Origin: CAYYFV01 sp964451705
Lineage (GTDB): Bacteria > Patescibacteriota > Gracilibacteria > UBA1369 > GCA-2718715
Reading direction: 5' to 3'
Assembly: GCA_964451705.1 (NCBI GenBank)
Contig: CAYVIV010000002.1
Span: 1 to 64,000, forward strand
Length of the DNA stretch: 64,000 nucleotides
The notes below the pieces were generated by a model that worked only from the letters and a program-made list of their open reading frames with translations, was not told the DNA's origin and did not search any database. Made by a program: the position numbers and the translations under genes. Positions 53,497 to 63,673 of the stretch are shown one piece after another; the stretch's first letter is position 1; each line of letters opens with the position of its first letter.

Positions 53497-56349
53497 ATGG
53501 CAAATGATTTTATTAGGGTAAAGGGTGCCAAGTTGCACAATTTGAAAAACATCGATGTAGAAATCCCCAAAGGTAAGCTAACTGTGATTACGGGACTCTC
53601 TGGTTCTGGTAAATCTAGTTTGGCTTTTGATACAATATATGCAGAGGGCCAACGGCGTTATGTAGAGAGTTTATCGACGTATGCACGTCAGTTTTTGCAA
53701 TTAACAGACAAGCCAGATGTAGAATCTATAGATGGTCTCTCGCCAGCAATTGCCATAGACCAAAAAACTGCACCAAAAAATCCACGTTCGACAGTCGGGA
53801 CAATTACAGAGGTATATGATTATTTAAGGTTACTATTTGCTAGAGTTGGGACACCTCATGATCCTGAAACTGGCCAGGAACTTAGCAGGCAAACTGTTTC
53901 GCAGATGGTTTCTAAGGTGGCTGCACTTAAGCCAGATCAAAAAATCATACTGCTAGCACCTGTGGTCGATGGTAAGAAAGGTACTCACAAGCAAGCACTC
54001 GAAGAAATCAAAAATGAAGGCTTTGTACGTGTGAGAATAGATGGTGAAATCTATACAGTTGTCGATCTACCTGAAATCGAAGAAAAGAAATCTCATAATA
54101 TTGAAATTGTTGTTGATAGACTTGTGACTAAAGATTATAGCAAGTCAGACAACGAGGCAGATAGATCGCGCTTGAGTGACTCTATTCAAACAACAGTAAA
54201 GTTTGGTAATGGCAGAATGTTGGTGTTGTTTGTGGAATCTGGTGAAACAATTGAGTTTTCTGAAAAATATGCTTCGGATACAGGGCTTACAAGCCTGGGT
54301 GAACTAGAACCTCGGATGTTTTCTTTCAACTCACCGCATGGAGCTTGTCAAATCTGCCATGGGCTAGGTTATAAACAATCGGTGCAAGCTAGACTTGTGA
54401 TTCCCAACAAAAGGCTCTCTTTGAGCGAAGGTGCAATTGTACCCTGGTCGTCTTCTGCGGCTAGTAGTGGTTGGTACGCCAAACTCTTAGAGTCTGTTGC
54501 TAGTCTGCAGGGTTTTGATATTCACGCTCCAGTCTCCAAGCTAACCCCAGAGGTAATAGAACTGCTTTTATATGGAACCAAGGACCAATTGTACAGTGTC
54601 CAAGCTCCTAATGCTTCGAGCTTAAACGGACAGTTAATAGAGACCAAATTCGAAGGTGTGATCCCAAATATGGAGCGCCGGCACAGAGAAAGTGATTCGG
54701 ATTTTACAAAGCGCAAAATCGAGGCCTATATGCAAAATGAGACCTGTTATAGCTGTGAAGGTAGTCGTTTGCGTAAGGAGATCCTATATGTGTTAATTAA
54801 TGGCAAATCGATTATAGATCTAACGGCTTTAACTATCCAGGAATCGATTGATTTCTTTGCTAGCCTTCAGCTCGATGACACTCAGGCCCAAATTGCCAAA
54901 ATGATTATTCATGAAATTAATGCTAGACTAAAATTTCTTTTAGATGTTGGACTTAGTTACCTATCACTAGATAGAAGAGCTAACACCCTGAGTGGTGGTG
55001 AGGCTCAGAGAATCCGCTTAGCTACACAAATAGGCTCCAAGCTCTCGGGTGTTTTGTATGTCTTAGATGAACCCTCAATTGGTTTACACCAAGAAGACAA
55101 CAGCAAACTTATCCAAACCATGAAAGACCTACGAGACCTAGGTAATACTGTGATAGTTGTCGAACACGACACAGATACCATGCGAGCCTGTGATCATATA
55201 ATAGATATTGGTCCAGGTGCTGGAAAACATGGAGGTGAGGTGATTTTTAGTGGAACCCCAGAGCAGATCTTAGAAGCTTCAGGCTCAGAAACTGGTGCCT
55301 TTCTGGCTGGTAAAAAGAAAATTCCAACCCCAAAACAAAGACGTAAAGGGAATGGTAAGTCGATTAAAATTATAAATGCGCATGAACACAATTTGCAAAA
55401 TATAGATGTAGAGTTCCCTCTTGGTAAGTTTATTGCAGTAACTGGAGTCTCTGGTTCTGGTAAATCTACTCTGGTAAATGGCATTTTGCGCAAAGCAGTT
55501 AGTGCCGAAGTTTTTGCTAGATCCAAAGCGGTACCTGGCAAACATGGAAGTATTCAGGGATTAGAACATGTAGACAAAGTGATTAACATTGACCAGTCGC
55601 CCATTGGTAAAACTCCAAGGTCGAACCCTGCTACGTACACTGGGGTTTTCACAGACATTAGGAGTATGATGTCGCAAACACCAGAAGCCAAACTAAGAGG
55701 CTACAAACCTGGCCGCTTTAGCTTTAATGTTAGAGGTGGTCGTTGTGAAGCCTGCCAGGGTGATGGTGTTAAAAAAATCGAAATGCACTTTTTACCAGAT
55801 GTATTTGTGGCCTGCGATGAATGTAAATCTAAACGCTATAACAAAGAAACTCTAGAGGTTAAATATCGTGGTAAAGATATTTCGGATATTTTGAGCATGA
55901 CTGTCGAAGAAGCTCTGAGCTTTTTCAATGCAATACCTCAAATCAAAACCAAACTTGCGACCCTGTGCTCCGTGGGTCTCGACTATATTAGCTTGGGCCA
56001 ACAAGCCAACACTCTAAGTGGAGGAGAAGCCCAAAGAATTAAACTAGCAACCGAACTCAGCAAGCGTTCGACTGGCAAAACCCTTTATATCCTAGATGAA
56101 CCGACTACAGGTCTGCATTTTGCAGATATTCAAAAACTCCTAGATGTGCTCTACAGACTAGTAGAAAAGGGTAACACAGTCTTAACAATTGAACATAACC
56201 TAGACGTAATTAAATGCGTGGATCATATTATAGATATTGGCCCACTAGGCGGATGCCACGGTGGAACTATTGTGTGCGCTGGCTCCCCAGAGGAAGTTTG
56301 CAAACATGAAAGCTCTCTAACAGCTAAATGGTTAAAACAAGTTATTTAA
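53497..56349 (+). CDS. uvrA: Excinuclease ABC subunit A
   Basis: 950 residues, full length. Two ABC modules with Walker A GLSGSGKSSLAFD and GVSGSGKSTLVN and signature LSGGEAQRIRLA and LSGGEAQRIKLA. Zinc fingers are CQICHGLG...CYSCEG and CEACQGDGVKKI...CDECKS. YVESLSTYARQFL near residue 60 is diagnostic. It detects bulky DNA lesions with UvrB. TTGACA at 53412 is visible upstream but without a well-placed -10. I saw no copy of the lexA palindrome here. Confidence 0.97.
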   Translation: MANDFIRVKGAKLHNLKNIDVEIPKGKLTVITGLSGSGKSSLAFDTIYAEGQRRYVESLSTYARQFLQLTDKPDVESIDGLSPAIAIDQKTAPKNPRSTVGTITEVYDYLRLLFARVGTPHDPETGQELSRQTVSQMVSKVAALKPDQKIILLAPVVDGKKGTHKQALEEIKNEGFVRVRIDGEIYTVVDLPEIEEKKSHNIEIVVDRLVTKDYSKSDNEADRSRLSDSIQTTVKFGNGRMLVLFVESGETIEFSEKYASDTGLTSLGELEPRMFSFNSPHGACQICHGLGYKQSVQARLVIPNKRLSLSEGAIVPWSSSAASSGWYAKLLESVASLQGFDIHAPVSKLTPEVIELLLYGTKDQLYSVQAPNASSLNGQLIETKFEGVIPNMERRHRESDSDFTKRKIEAYMQNETCYSCEGSRLRKEILYVLINGKSIIDLTALTIQESIDFFASLQLDDTQAQIAKMIIHEINARLKFLLDVGLSYLSLDRRANTLSGGEAQRIRLATQIGSKLSGVLYVLDEPSIGLHQEDNSKLIQTMKDLRDLGNTVIVVEHDTDTMRACDHIIDIGPGAGKHGGEVIFSGTPEQILEASGSETGAFLAGKKKIPTPKQRRKGNGKSIKIINAHEHNLQNIDVEFPLGKFIAVTGVSGSGKSTLVNGILRKAVSAEVFARSKAVPGKHGSIQGLEHVDKVINIDQSPIGKTPRSNPATYTGVFTDIRSMMSQTPEAKLRGYKPGRFSFNVRGGRCEACQGDGVKKIEMHFLPDVFVACDECKSKRYNKETLEVKYRGKDISDILSMTVEEALSFFNAIPQIKTKLATLCSVGLDYISLGQQANTLSGGEAQRIKLATELSKRSTGKTLYILDEPTTGLHFADIQKLLDVLYRLVEKGNTVLTIEHNLDVIKCVDHIIDIGPLGGCHGGTIVCAGSPEEVCKHESSLTAKWLKQVI

Positions 56350-56370
56350 AGATCGTAGTGTAAGAAAAAA

Positions 56371-56396
56371 AGCAGAGCCCGTGGGCTCTGCTTTTT
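56371..56396. terminator. Bidirectional terminator between uvrA and the nrnA-like gene
   Basis: Perfect 10-bp inverted repeat AGCAGAGCCC / GGGCTCTGCT with a very tight loop, A-run on the left and T-run on the right. It serves both converging genes. Confidence 0.92.
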
Positions 56397-56398
56397 GT

Positions 56399-58765
56399 TT
56401 ATAAATCTTCTGGAACATCTGGGGTTGGCAGCTGGCCTGGCCCTTTGTTATCTGGGTTTGTGTTGTCTAGGTCTGGCTGGTTATCGCCAGTGGCTGTGGT
56501 TTCTTCTGGTGTTTGGTCTTCGGCAAAGGGGTTTGCTGGAAACTCTAGATCATCTGTTGCTGGATTGGCCTCTGGGACTTTACTTAAATCCAGATGTTCT
56601 CCAAAGCTTGGAATTTCTGAGAATTCTGAAGTGGCGGCTTTGGCTGCGAGCTCATCAGCATCTTCGTCTAGCAAGCTATCCTCTGTAGGATCTGGGGTTT
56701 GAGCTTCCTCTGGTTTTTGGAAGAAATCCTGAGATAGCTTTTTAATTCGCTGCTCTGGCTCCTCTTCCTGCAAATCACCCTTTGGTACCAATTCACTGTC
56801 TATATCCTCTGTGCTTGGATTATCTAAAGCCTGAGGCACTAATTCTTGGTCGATGGAGTCTTGTGTTTGATCCTCAACTTCATCTTCTTCAACCTCTCCG
56901 ACTGCCTGCTCTAGCTCATCTGGTAATGGAGGTAACTCGTCTTCTAGTTGAGTTTCCGACTCCTCTGATTGAGTGGCCGTATCTGTGGCAGTGCTAGATT
57001 CAGTCTCGTTTGGTAGTGGAGGTAGTTCATCTGGTAGAGGGGGTAACTCCGACTGCAAGTCTGATAAATCTTTTGTGGCCTGGGCAACAGTAGACTCCTG
57101 CTGATCTTCTTCGGCTGGTTCAGCGGCAGCTTCTTGGTCTTCAGGCGTTGCGTCTGCTTCGTTTGATAATGGTGGTAGGTTGGCGTCTGGACTCTCATTA
57201 AAATCTGCATCTAACTCGCTTGCTGGGGCCTGCGCAGTGATCTCCTCTGTGTTTTGCTCAGGGGCAAGCTCAGGGACCTCCTCAGTGTCCTCCTGGGTGG
57301 TTTGCTCGGGGTTTTGCTCGGTGTCGGCTGGTGCTGCTGCGATAGCAGGTTCTGGGGTGTCGGTAGTAGGTGGCTCGGGCTCTGCTTCGGCTGAAGGTGC
57401 TTCGGGCTCTACTTCGGGCTCTGCTTCGGCAGCAGGGGTTTCTGGGGTGGGCTCTGCTTGATCAGCAATAATGCCAGCTGGTGCTGGTGCTGAGACTGGT
57501 TCTAGTGGGGTGTAATCATCTTCGGTAGACTCTTGGGTCTCGAGTGCGGGGTCAAGCTCTGAGTCTGGAGTCTCTGCAGCTTCACTGGGTAGTGGGCTTA
57601 AGCCCTCGGTAGATTTTTGACTAGTCGAAACTTGGTCGATGTAGGCTCTGAATTCTTTAAGGACTTTGGCTTCATGGCTTTCTACTGTAGCATCTGGAAT
57701 ATTAAATCCAGCGGCTCGTGGGTGACCACCTCCTCCGAATTTTTCGGCGAGCTCTATGGCATTAAAAGCTTCGTCGCTTGTACGAATGCTACCGTGTAAA
57801 ACTGGGCCTGGTCTTTCTTCTAGTAATAAAACGACACCAGCGTCTTGGGCGTTGGATAATAGTTCGTCCATAATTTCGCCTTTGTCTTGATTAGTGGTCT
57901 CGGTTTCTTCTAAGTCGAGACTTGTTAAAGAAGTCCACATAAGAGAATACTCTGAGTCTATTTGAATTTTAGAAAGGATCTTACCCCATAATTTAAGGCT
58001 GCTGAGTTGTTTGGTTTTATATATATGTTGAATAATTTCTTGTTGGCGCCCTCCTAAATCAATTAGTTCAGAAGCTACGTCGAAGGCTTCTGGGGATGTG
58101 TTTGAATTTTGAAAACTACCCGTGTCTGTAATGATTCCGGCAAGTAGTAAAGTTGCTACATCGGGATTAATATCTACCGACATCTCTAAGAATAAATCAT
58201 AGAGTATGTGTGTGGTTGAGCAATACGAAGCATCAACTATGTTGAGCGAGGCATAATTTTTGTTCGAAATATGATGATCTATATTAATAGATGGCACTTC
58301 CGAAAAAATCTGAAAATGTTGCTTATAGAACTCTCCAAGCTGCGTAAGGTCGGCTGTATCTACTGTGATAATTAAATCATAGTGCTTTTTAGGCTCTGGA
58401 AAACTGACTTGTTCTGGGCTAAACCTACCTTTGTCTGGGGTTACTATAATATTTACGTGGTTATCAACAATTTCATGTCGGATATCATCTAGCATCTGGT
58501 CTTTTAGCTCTAATGTAATCATGAACTCAGCATACATTTGTGCAGATGAGTGAATTTCAGAAACATTTGGCAAAAACTTATAAATATCTGGAATATCACT
58601 AGTTAAAACCACAGTAGCTCTTTTATCCATAGCCTTTAGAACATCGTATAGCGCTAAAGAGGCTCCCAGACTATCTCCGTCTACTGGGCTTGATGGTAAT
58701 ATAAGAATATTTTTGCTATGTTCAATTGCTGCTATTGCTTTGCTAAAATTTTCAGACTCTAACAT
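56399..58765 (-). CDS. NrnA-like DHH phosphoesterase with a ~410-residue acidic Pro/Glu tail
   Basis: 788 residues. The first ~375 are a DHH/DHHA1 phosphoesterase: SSPVDGDSLGASLALY, ITVDTADL, INIDHHISN, ITDTGSF and the DHHA1 motif GGGGHPRAAGF. NrnA enzymes degrade nanoRNA and 3'-phosphoadenosine phosphate; c-di-NMP hydrolysis is an alternative. The remaining ~410 residues are low-complexity Glu/Pro/Ala/Thr with a recurring LPPLP(D/N)E motif (five or so copies) and no predicted fold. The tail is in frame with no stop. The tail's DNA contains short degenerate repeats, so expansion by slippage is plausible. Confidence 0.88.
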   Translation of the reverse strand: MLESENFSKAIAAIEHSKNILILPSSPVDGDSLGASLALYDVLKAMDKRATVVLTSDIPDIYKFLPNVSEIHSSAQMYAEFMITLELKDQMLDDIRHEIVDNHVNIIVTPDKGRFSPEQVSFPEPKKHYDLIITVDTADLTQLGEFYKQHFQIFSEVPSINIDHHISNKNYASLNIVDASYCSTTHILYDLFLEMSVDINPDVATLLLAGIITDTGSFQNSNTSPEAFDVASELIDLGGRQQEIIQHIYKTKQLSSLKLWGKILSKIQIDSEYSLMWTSLTSLDLEETETTNQDKGEIMDELLSNAQDAGVVLLLEERPGPVLHGSIRTSDEAFNAIELAEKFGGGGHPRAAGFNIPDATVESHEAKVLKEFRAYIDQVSTSQKSTEGLSPLPSEAAETPDSELDPALETQESTEDDYTPLEPVSAPAPAGIIADQAEPTPETPAAEAEPEVEPEAPSAEAEPEPPTTDTPEPAIAAAPADTEQNPEQTTQEDTEEVPELAPEQNTEEITAQAPASELDADFNESPDANLPPLSNEADATPEDQEAAAEPAEEDQQESTVAQATKDLSDLQSELPPLPDELPPLPNETESSTATDTATQSEESETQLEDELPPLPDELEQAVGEVEEDEVEDQTQDSIDQELVPQALDNPSTEDIDSELVPKGDLQEEEPEQRIKKLSQDFFQKPEEAQTPDPTEDSLLDEDADELAAKAATSEFSEIPSFGEHLDLSKVPEANPATDDLEFPANPFAEDQTPEETTATGDNQPDLDNTNPDNKGPGQLPTPDVPEDL

Positions 58766-58848
58766 AAATCAGGTTTATTTTTATAAATCTATTTATTATA
58801 TCAAATTTAAGCACAAAAGAAAAGAGCTAAATTGTTTTTTTTAGCTAA

Positions 58849-60537
58849 TTATGGTCGTTTTAGATCTATTAACTGGAGCTGAATTTTGGTAACTCCTTTG
58901 TAAGTGTTGGTACCAACGTGAAAGGCAACGTCGAAACGTTCGAATTCCTGCAGGTTTTTGACCTTGTCTGCCATCTTAAAACCAATAAAATTATACTCAG
59001 TTTGGTCGACTAGAATATTTCCGAGCAAGTGGCTGCGGTCTGCGCCAACTTTTTTGAGGTCCTTTAGGTAGGCTCCTTTGATTAAGAATAAAGGCCTGGC
59101 ATTTTTGTGGCCAAATGGACTGAGTTTTTCTATTTGATCAAGTAAATTTTGGTTAATTTGCTGGTGACCAATTTCGGTGTCTATGTCTAGGACTGGCTCG
59201 GTGTCTGTTTGTGCGAGTTCGCTTTTGGCATAGACCTGCATGGAGTGTACAAACTGGTTTAGATTGGCTTTTGGCAAAGTGAAACCTGCGGCTTGCACAT
59301 GACCGCCATAGTTTTCCAGGTACTTATCTGAGTTTTTGAGGGCCTCGACTAAGTTAAAGTACTCGGGTCCTCGGGCCGAGCCAATATACGTGTCGTTGCG
59401 CTCCTCCATAATAATGACTGGCATGCTATAATTAGAGGATAGTCTGCCGGCAATAATACCAACTAAACCAGATTTCCAATTTGGGTGGTAGGCTATAAGA
59501 ATTTTTTCTTTTTTGAGTTGCTTGTTAGCTATAGTTTCGGCCTCTTGTAGGATTTCTTCTGTAAGGCGCTGGCGCTCCTTGTTAATCTTTTCTAATTTGT
59601 CAGCGAATTTTTTTGAGGTATCACCATCGGTTAAAAATAATTTCAGAGCATAATATGGGCTATCTAGCCGACCTGCTGCATTTATCCGCGGGGCAATTCT
59701 AAAGCCCACGTGTGTGGACTCTATGGGGTTTGCCGGGTCTACATTACAAACTTCTAGCAGGTGCCTAAGGCCATCCCAGTAGGAATTTTGCATTTGTTTA
59801 AGCCCTTCTTTTACAATAACTCGGTTTTCTCCCTTTAAGGGGCCTAGGTCTGCAATTGTCCCGAGGGTCGCAAGATCTATATATTTTTTAAGCTTGGCAT
59901 CTAGCTCACTTACGCTAAAGTGCTCCTTAAACATGGCTTGAATCAGCTTGAAAGCTACTCCCGCCCCAGTTAGATCGGGGAAGGGATAACCAGACTTATC
60001 TAATTTGGGATGCAGAATATAGTTCGCATCTGGAATGTCGTCTGGAATGGTATGGTGGTCTGTAATAATAACATCTATACCTTGTTGCCTAGCGTACTTG
60101 ATTTGCTCGGCGCAGCTTATGCCTGTGTCTACTGTGATTAACAGCTTGGTGTCGACACTCTTAATCTCATCGATAATCTTGTTATTAAGGCCATAACCAT
60201 CCTCTGTTCGGCTGGGAAGTCTATAGGAAACATTGGCGCCTAATTCTAAAAGACCCAAAACTAAAATAGCTGTACCTGTCACCCCATCGACATCGTAATC
60301 ACCGAAAATAATAATTCTATGATTATTTTTAATAGCCTGCTGCAAATGCTTTACAGCTGCCTGCATGTCATCCATTAAGAATGGGTCGTGAAGTTTGCTT
60401 AGCTCGGGGTTTAAATAAGTAGCTTGCGATTCGACATCGCCAACTCCCCTGTTAGCTAGTAATCTTTCTAATATGCTTAAACTAGGATCATTATTTAAAA
60501 TCTGCCATTTGCGGCCTAAAACAGACGGTTGCGACAT
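58849..60537 (-). CDS. recJ: Single-strand-specific exonuclease RecJ
   Basis: 562 residues. Motifs IIFGDYDVDGVTGTAIL, LLITVDTGISC, VIITDHHTIP, and the DHHA1 part NYGGHVQAAGFTL, followed by an OB-like C-terminal domain. It degrades single-stranded DNA 5' to 3' in mismatch and recombinational repair, matching mutS, mutL and uvrD in this window. It lies between a pair of unknown genes (71 bp upstream) and the nrnA-like gene (83 bp downstream), all leftward. Confidence 0.95.
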   Translation of the reverse strand: MSQPSVLGRKWQILNNDPSLSILERLLANRGVGDVESQATYLNPELSKLHDPFLMDDMQAAVKHLQQAIKNNHRIIIFGDYDVDGVTGTAILVLGLLELGANVSYRLPSRTEDGYGLNNKIIDEIKSVDTKLLITVDTGISCAEQIKYARQQGIDVIITDHHTIPDDIPDANYILHPKLDKSGYPFPDLTGAGVAFKLIQAMFKEHFSVSELDAKLKKYIDLATLGTIADLGPLKGENRVIVKEGLKQMQNSYWDGLRHLLEVCNVDPANPIESTHVGFRIAPRINAAGRLDSPYYALKLFLTDGDTSKKFADKLEKINKERQRLTEEILQEAETIANKQLKKEKILIAYHPNWKSGLVGIIAGRLSSNYSMPVIIMEERNDTYIGSARGPEYFNLVEALKNSDKYLENYGGHVQAAGFTLPKANLNQFVHSMQVYAKSELAQTDTEPVLDIDTEIGHQQINQNLLDQIEKLSPFGHKNARPLFLIKGAYLKDLKKVGADRSHLLGNILVDQTEYNFIGFKMADKVKNLQEFERFDVAFHVGTNTYKGVTKIQLQLIDLKRP

Positions 60538-60608
60538 ATTTTTGTAAAAAAGGAATAATTCTTCTGTATTTATAGTAGCTTAATTTGCTGCCAAAGAGCA
60601 ATAGCAAT

Positions 60609-62102
60609 TTATAGGTGATTTACAATAAAGAGCCTGTAATCACGATTAGAGCTACATCGATTTAATATATTCATTACAAACTCTCGTGTTTTACTGCTGC
60701 AACCCAATAAAATTTCGTGATATATATGCATACTGTGATACAAACCTTTGCCATAGCTAAGACTTGTAGCAAAGTCCTTAATAAGCTGTTTGGACCTAAA
60801 ATTAAGTTTTTTATTTAGGATCTGTAGCTCCTGGTGATAAAACGCCTCTAACTGACCACTAGAATGTCGCATTAATGCAGATAAATGCTTATCTATGCTG
60901 TGGAACTGTTTGTTTTGACAAGCTTCTAACAAGTTACTTTGTTGATTTGGGGCGACATTATGGTACTCCATAATTTGTCTGGCTTGCCGCTGGGTTAAGC
61001 CTAGATTGTGAGACTGTGCTAGATCTAAATAAGCATACATATAAGACTCTCCAAACTGAACTAATTGCCTCTCAATAGCTTGAGAGTGCCACTCTAACTC
61101 TGCATAATCAAGGCCCACCTCCAAGAGTTTTATAAAGACATCTTTATGAAAAATAATTAAATCCTGCAGTTTAACGCTAAATGGTATAATACAACCAGGC
61201 TCAAGCTCTGCAGCTACTTGAGAGCCAAGTTCTGGCTGCTTAAAGGCTGTGGCATATAGCTGAGCTTTGGCAGCCTTTACATCGATTGATCCTAAACTAA
61301 TGTCTAGGCTTTGGGCATAGTTAATAGCCTCTAGTAACTGGCAATACATAACTTGCCTATTCCAAAAAAGAAAATGTTTAGATACAGCATCTATTTTCTC
61401 GGTTTTGTCTAACTGGGAGTCGAGCAGACCAGATAGGACCACCAGGAAAAGTTCGTTTAAGCTACTATCCAGCTTAAGCCCAGAAAGAATACTCACAGCA
61501 GAGTTACAATGCCTGGTCACCGCTGTTAGAAAATAGGCAACACTCAGCAAATCCTCCTCTGCAAGCTCTAACGTGCTCTGTGTTGTACTCTGTGTTGTGC
61601 TACTAGCTGTGTGACAAGTCGACTGCATGGTCTTGGGGCTGCGGTTGGTGAGGGCAGTATTGCTTGTCATATTAATATGCTGGAGCGTGGCTGGGACCGC
61701 TGCACCATTGCTTATCTGCAAATGCTCTGGTGTCAGTGCAGATGGTAAATACCCACCATCTGCAATATCATAGTAGTGCTGGTGGAGTGCATGAAAATAT
61801 GTTTGTTTGTAGCCACCACCCCTGGCTTTATTAAAAAAACACCCTTGATTAACCATGGGTGTTAGTTTGAAAAAGGCAGTATTAAACCTATCTTCTTTGA
61901 GACGTTTTGTGTATGCATCTGGATAGTTTGTGACTACATGCTGTTTTACTAGTTGGCAAACATAAGCAATCACTCTGGTAACCGACTGGTATTCACAAGA
62001 CTCTGCGTTACCAGCTAACTGACCTGTAGATGTCTGTAACTCTGCAGATAAAAGTTCCTGCATGAGGCTATGGCCTTTATTAAGAGTAAGTTGTTTTACC
62101 AT
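60609..62102 (-). CDS. Unknown protein, tandem paralogue of the next gene
   Basis: 497 residues, predicted largely helical, no signal peptide or membrane helix. A Ser/Thr-rich stretch (SSTTQSTTQS) lies near residue 168. I recognise no family. Its N-terminal SCEYQSVTRVIAYVCQLVKQ aligns with SEYKAVSIIIEIARQKIQQ of the neighbouring gene, and the middle helices also look related. No catalytic motif is evident. Confidence 0.7.
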   Translation of the reverse strand: MVKQLTLNKGHSLMQELLSAELQTSTGQLAGNAESCEYQSVTRVIAYVCQLVKQHVVTNYPDAYTKRLKEDRFNTAFFKLTPMVNQGCFFNKARGGGYKQTYFHALHQHYYDIADGGYLPSALTPEHLQISNGAAVPATLQHINMTSNTALTNRSPKTMQSTCHTASSTTQSTTQSTLELAEEDLLSVAYFLTAVTRHCNSAVSILSGLKLDSSLNELFLVVLSGLLDSQLDKTEKIDAVSKHFLFWNRQVMYCQLLEAINYAQSLDISLGSIDVKAAKAQLYATAFKQPELGSQVAAELEPGCIIPFSVKLQDLIIFHKDVFIKLLEVGLDYAELEWHSQAIERQLVQFGESYMYAYLDLAQSHNLGLTQRQARQIMEYHNVAPNQQSNLLEACQNKQFHSIDKHLSALMRHSSGQLEAFYHQELQILNKKLNFRSKQLIKDFATSLSYGKGLYHSMHIYHEILLGCSSKTREFVMNILNRCSSNRDYRLFIVNHL

Positions 62103-62159
62103 TAGTAAATAATTATAGACATTCCAGACTACTACAGAAGATGAAGGTTTGCAAGACTA

Positions 62160-63662
62160 TTAATGCAGACTTATTAACTCTGGGTACTGGGACTGAAAAA
62201 CCTCATGGAAATTGTTGGACTCTAAAATCAACTTAAATAGTGCCCGAGTGAGCTTTGAAACATTTTCAGGCTCTTGCTCTAGAAGATCTTCCAAGATTTT
62301 TTTCAAGCTTAAAACATGATTCACGCGATGTTCTGGATCTATATCTAAAACAAGAGATAGCATGATTAGGCAGTTGACAATCTTGATCGGGACTATACGA
62401 CTGAGGTTTTTGATTAGTCTTGTGTAATGACGTTGCAGTTGGGACTTTAGTATAAAACCAAACTCATCATGCCCTAATGATTGATAACACAGCAAAAGAA
62501 TAGCAATGTTTTGGACCGGGGGCTTGCCGGCAATCTCAGGTGGCTTGGCTTGGTTTGCTACTGGAGCTGTGGAGTTCTGCTTTAGATCAAGGTCTTTTAA
62601 AGATAGTTTGGGATCTGCCTTTAAGATTCGTGCAGAGCGTATAGACATAGATCCCTGGGGAGCAAAACCCGCCTGGCTGGCTGGATTAAACCTACCATAA
62701 CCCCCTTGCGATGCAGCAGGTTGAGGGGTCAGATCCTCTGTAGATGGTTCTGCAGAGTTCTGCTGGCAGTAATTTAGGATTTCATAGACTTTTTTCTCAC
62801 CAGCAGTTTCCATAACCATTTGCACAAATTGCTGCACCCAAACTGTCTGCACTTTTTGTACTATATCTACTATCACATGCCTGAGCAACAATGGGTTTTT
62901 TATGACCAAATCTAAAAATATAACATGCACAGGAGCTATACTTTCGGTGGAGCTAGGGTACACAATAGATTTGTTAATGAGCTTAAAACTTGTGTAAGCG
63001 TTAAACAAAAAATATTGCTCTATAGTGAACATTTCTGAACTGACTTTTAAAGCGGAGTAGCAGTTAATCAAGCGATTGCATTCATATAGTTGGGCAAATA
63101 ACCTTTCTGTGACACTCAAGTCAATGGCTTGGGCTATGCACACTAAAGAGCCTTCTAAATCTAAATCTGGAACTTGCTCAAGCAAGGCGCTTGCAGTTTG
63201 GCTTTCTTGAGAATTAGCTGAATATGTTTGTGACTCTGTATAAAGATCGGGATTGGCTACACTGGCACCTAAATAGACAACAGTTTGAAAAATAGTCCCG
63301 CTAAACTTGGCTCTCATCTTATCTTCAAGCTCAATGCTTACAGAAAGGTCTGTAAAGGGTTTGGCCACAAAGTGATCTATTTGCTCAAATAAGCTCTTGT
63401 TTGGCTGTAGCGCCTCTGGTTTAACTATGGTAACTAGAGTTTGCAAGCTACTTAGAAATTGGGGGTTTAAATCTTGGAGTTGCCCCCCACCATCTAACGG
63501 ATCGGCCTTAGCAACCTGCTGTATTTTTTGCCTAGCTATCTCAATGATAATAGATACTGCCTTGTACTCTGAATACTCTCCGAGATCACCTTGGATATCC
63601 TTAATTCTAGCATGTGCTAGCGCACTTAAGTGGTTCTGAAAACGCTGTGAATTCCCCGCCAT
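62160..63662 (-). CDS. Unknown protein, tandem paralogue of the previous gene
   Basis: 500 residues from the ATG at 63660-63662; a TTG two codons upstream is possible. Mostly helical with a Pro/Gln/Gly-rich stretch around residues 320-345 (PQPAASQGGYGRFNPASQAG). No family recognised. It starts 11 bp after the miaA stop, so it is likely in one operon with miaA and the following paralogue, and possibly recJ. Confidence 0.7.
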   Translation of the reverse strand: MAGNSQRFQNHLSALAHARIKDIQGDLGEYSEYKAVSIIIEIARQKIQQVAKADPLDGGGQLQDLNPQFLSSLQTLVTIVKPEALQPNKSLFEQIDHFVAKPFTDLSVSIELEDKMRAKFSGTIFQTVVYLGASVANPDLYTESQTYSANSQESQTASALLEQVPDLDLEGSLVCIAQAIDLSVTERLFAQLYECNRLINCYSALKVSSEMFTIEQYFLFNAYTSFKLINKSIVYPSSTESIAPVHVIFLDLVIKNPLLLRHVIVDIVQKVQTVWVQQFVQMVMETAGEKKVYEILNYCQQNSAEPSTEDLTPQPAASQGGYGRFNPASQAGFAPQGSMSIRSARILKADPKLSLKDLDLKQNSTAPVANQAKPPEIAGKPPVQNIAILLLCYQSLGHDEFGFILKSQLQRHYTRLIKNLSRIVPIKIVNCLIMLSLVLDIDPEHRVNHVLSLKKILEDLLEQEPENVSKLTRALFKLILESNNFHEVFQSQYPELISLH

Positions 63663-63673
63663 AATCAAATTAG

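Noticed and set aside
57180..57461. Plus-strand Gly/Ser/Ala-rich open frame opposite the nrnA-like tail
   Set aside because: It is the antisense shadow of a Glu/Pro/Ala-rich repeat. No start context or family.
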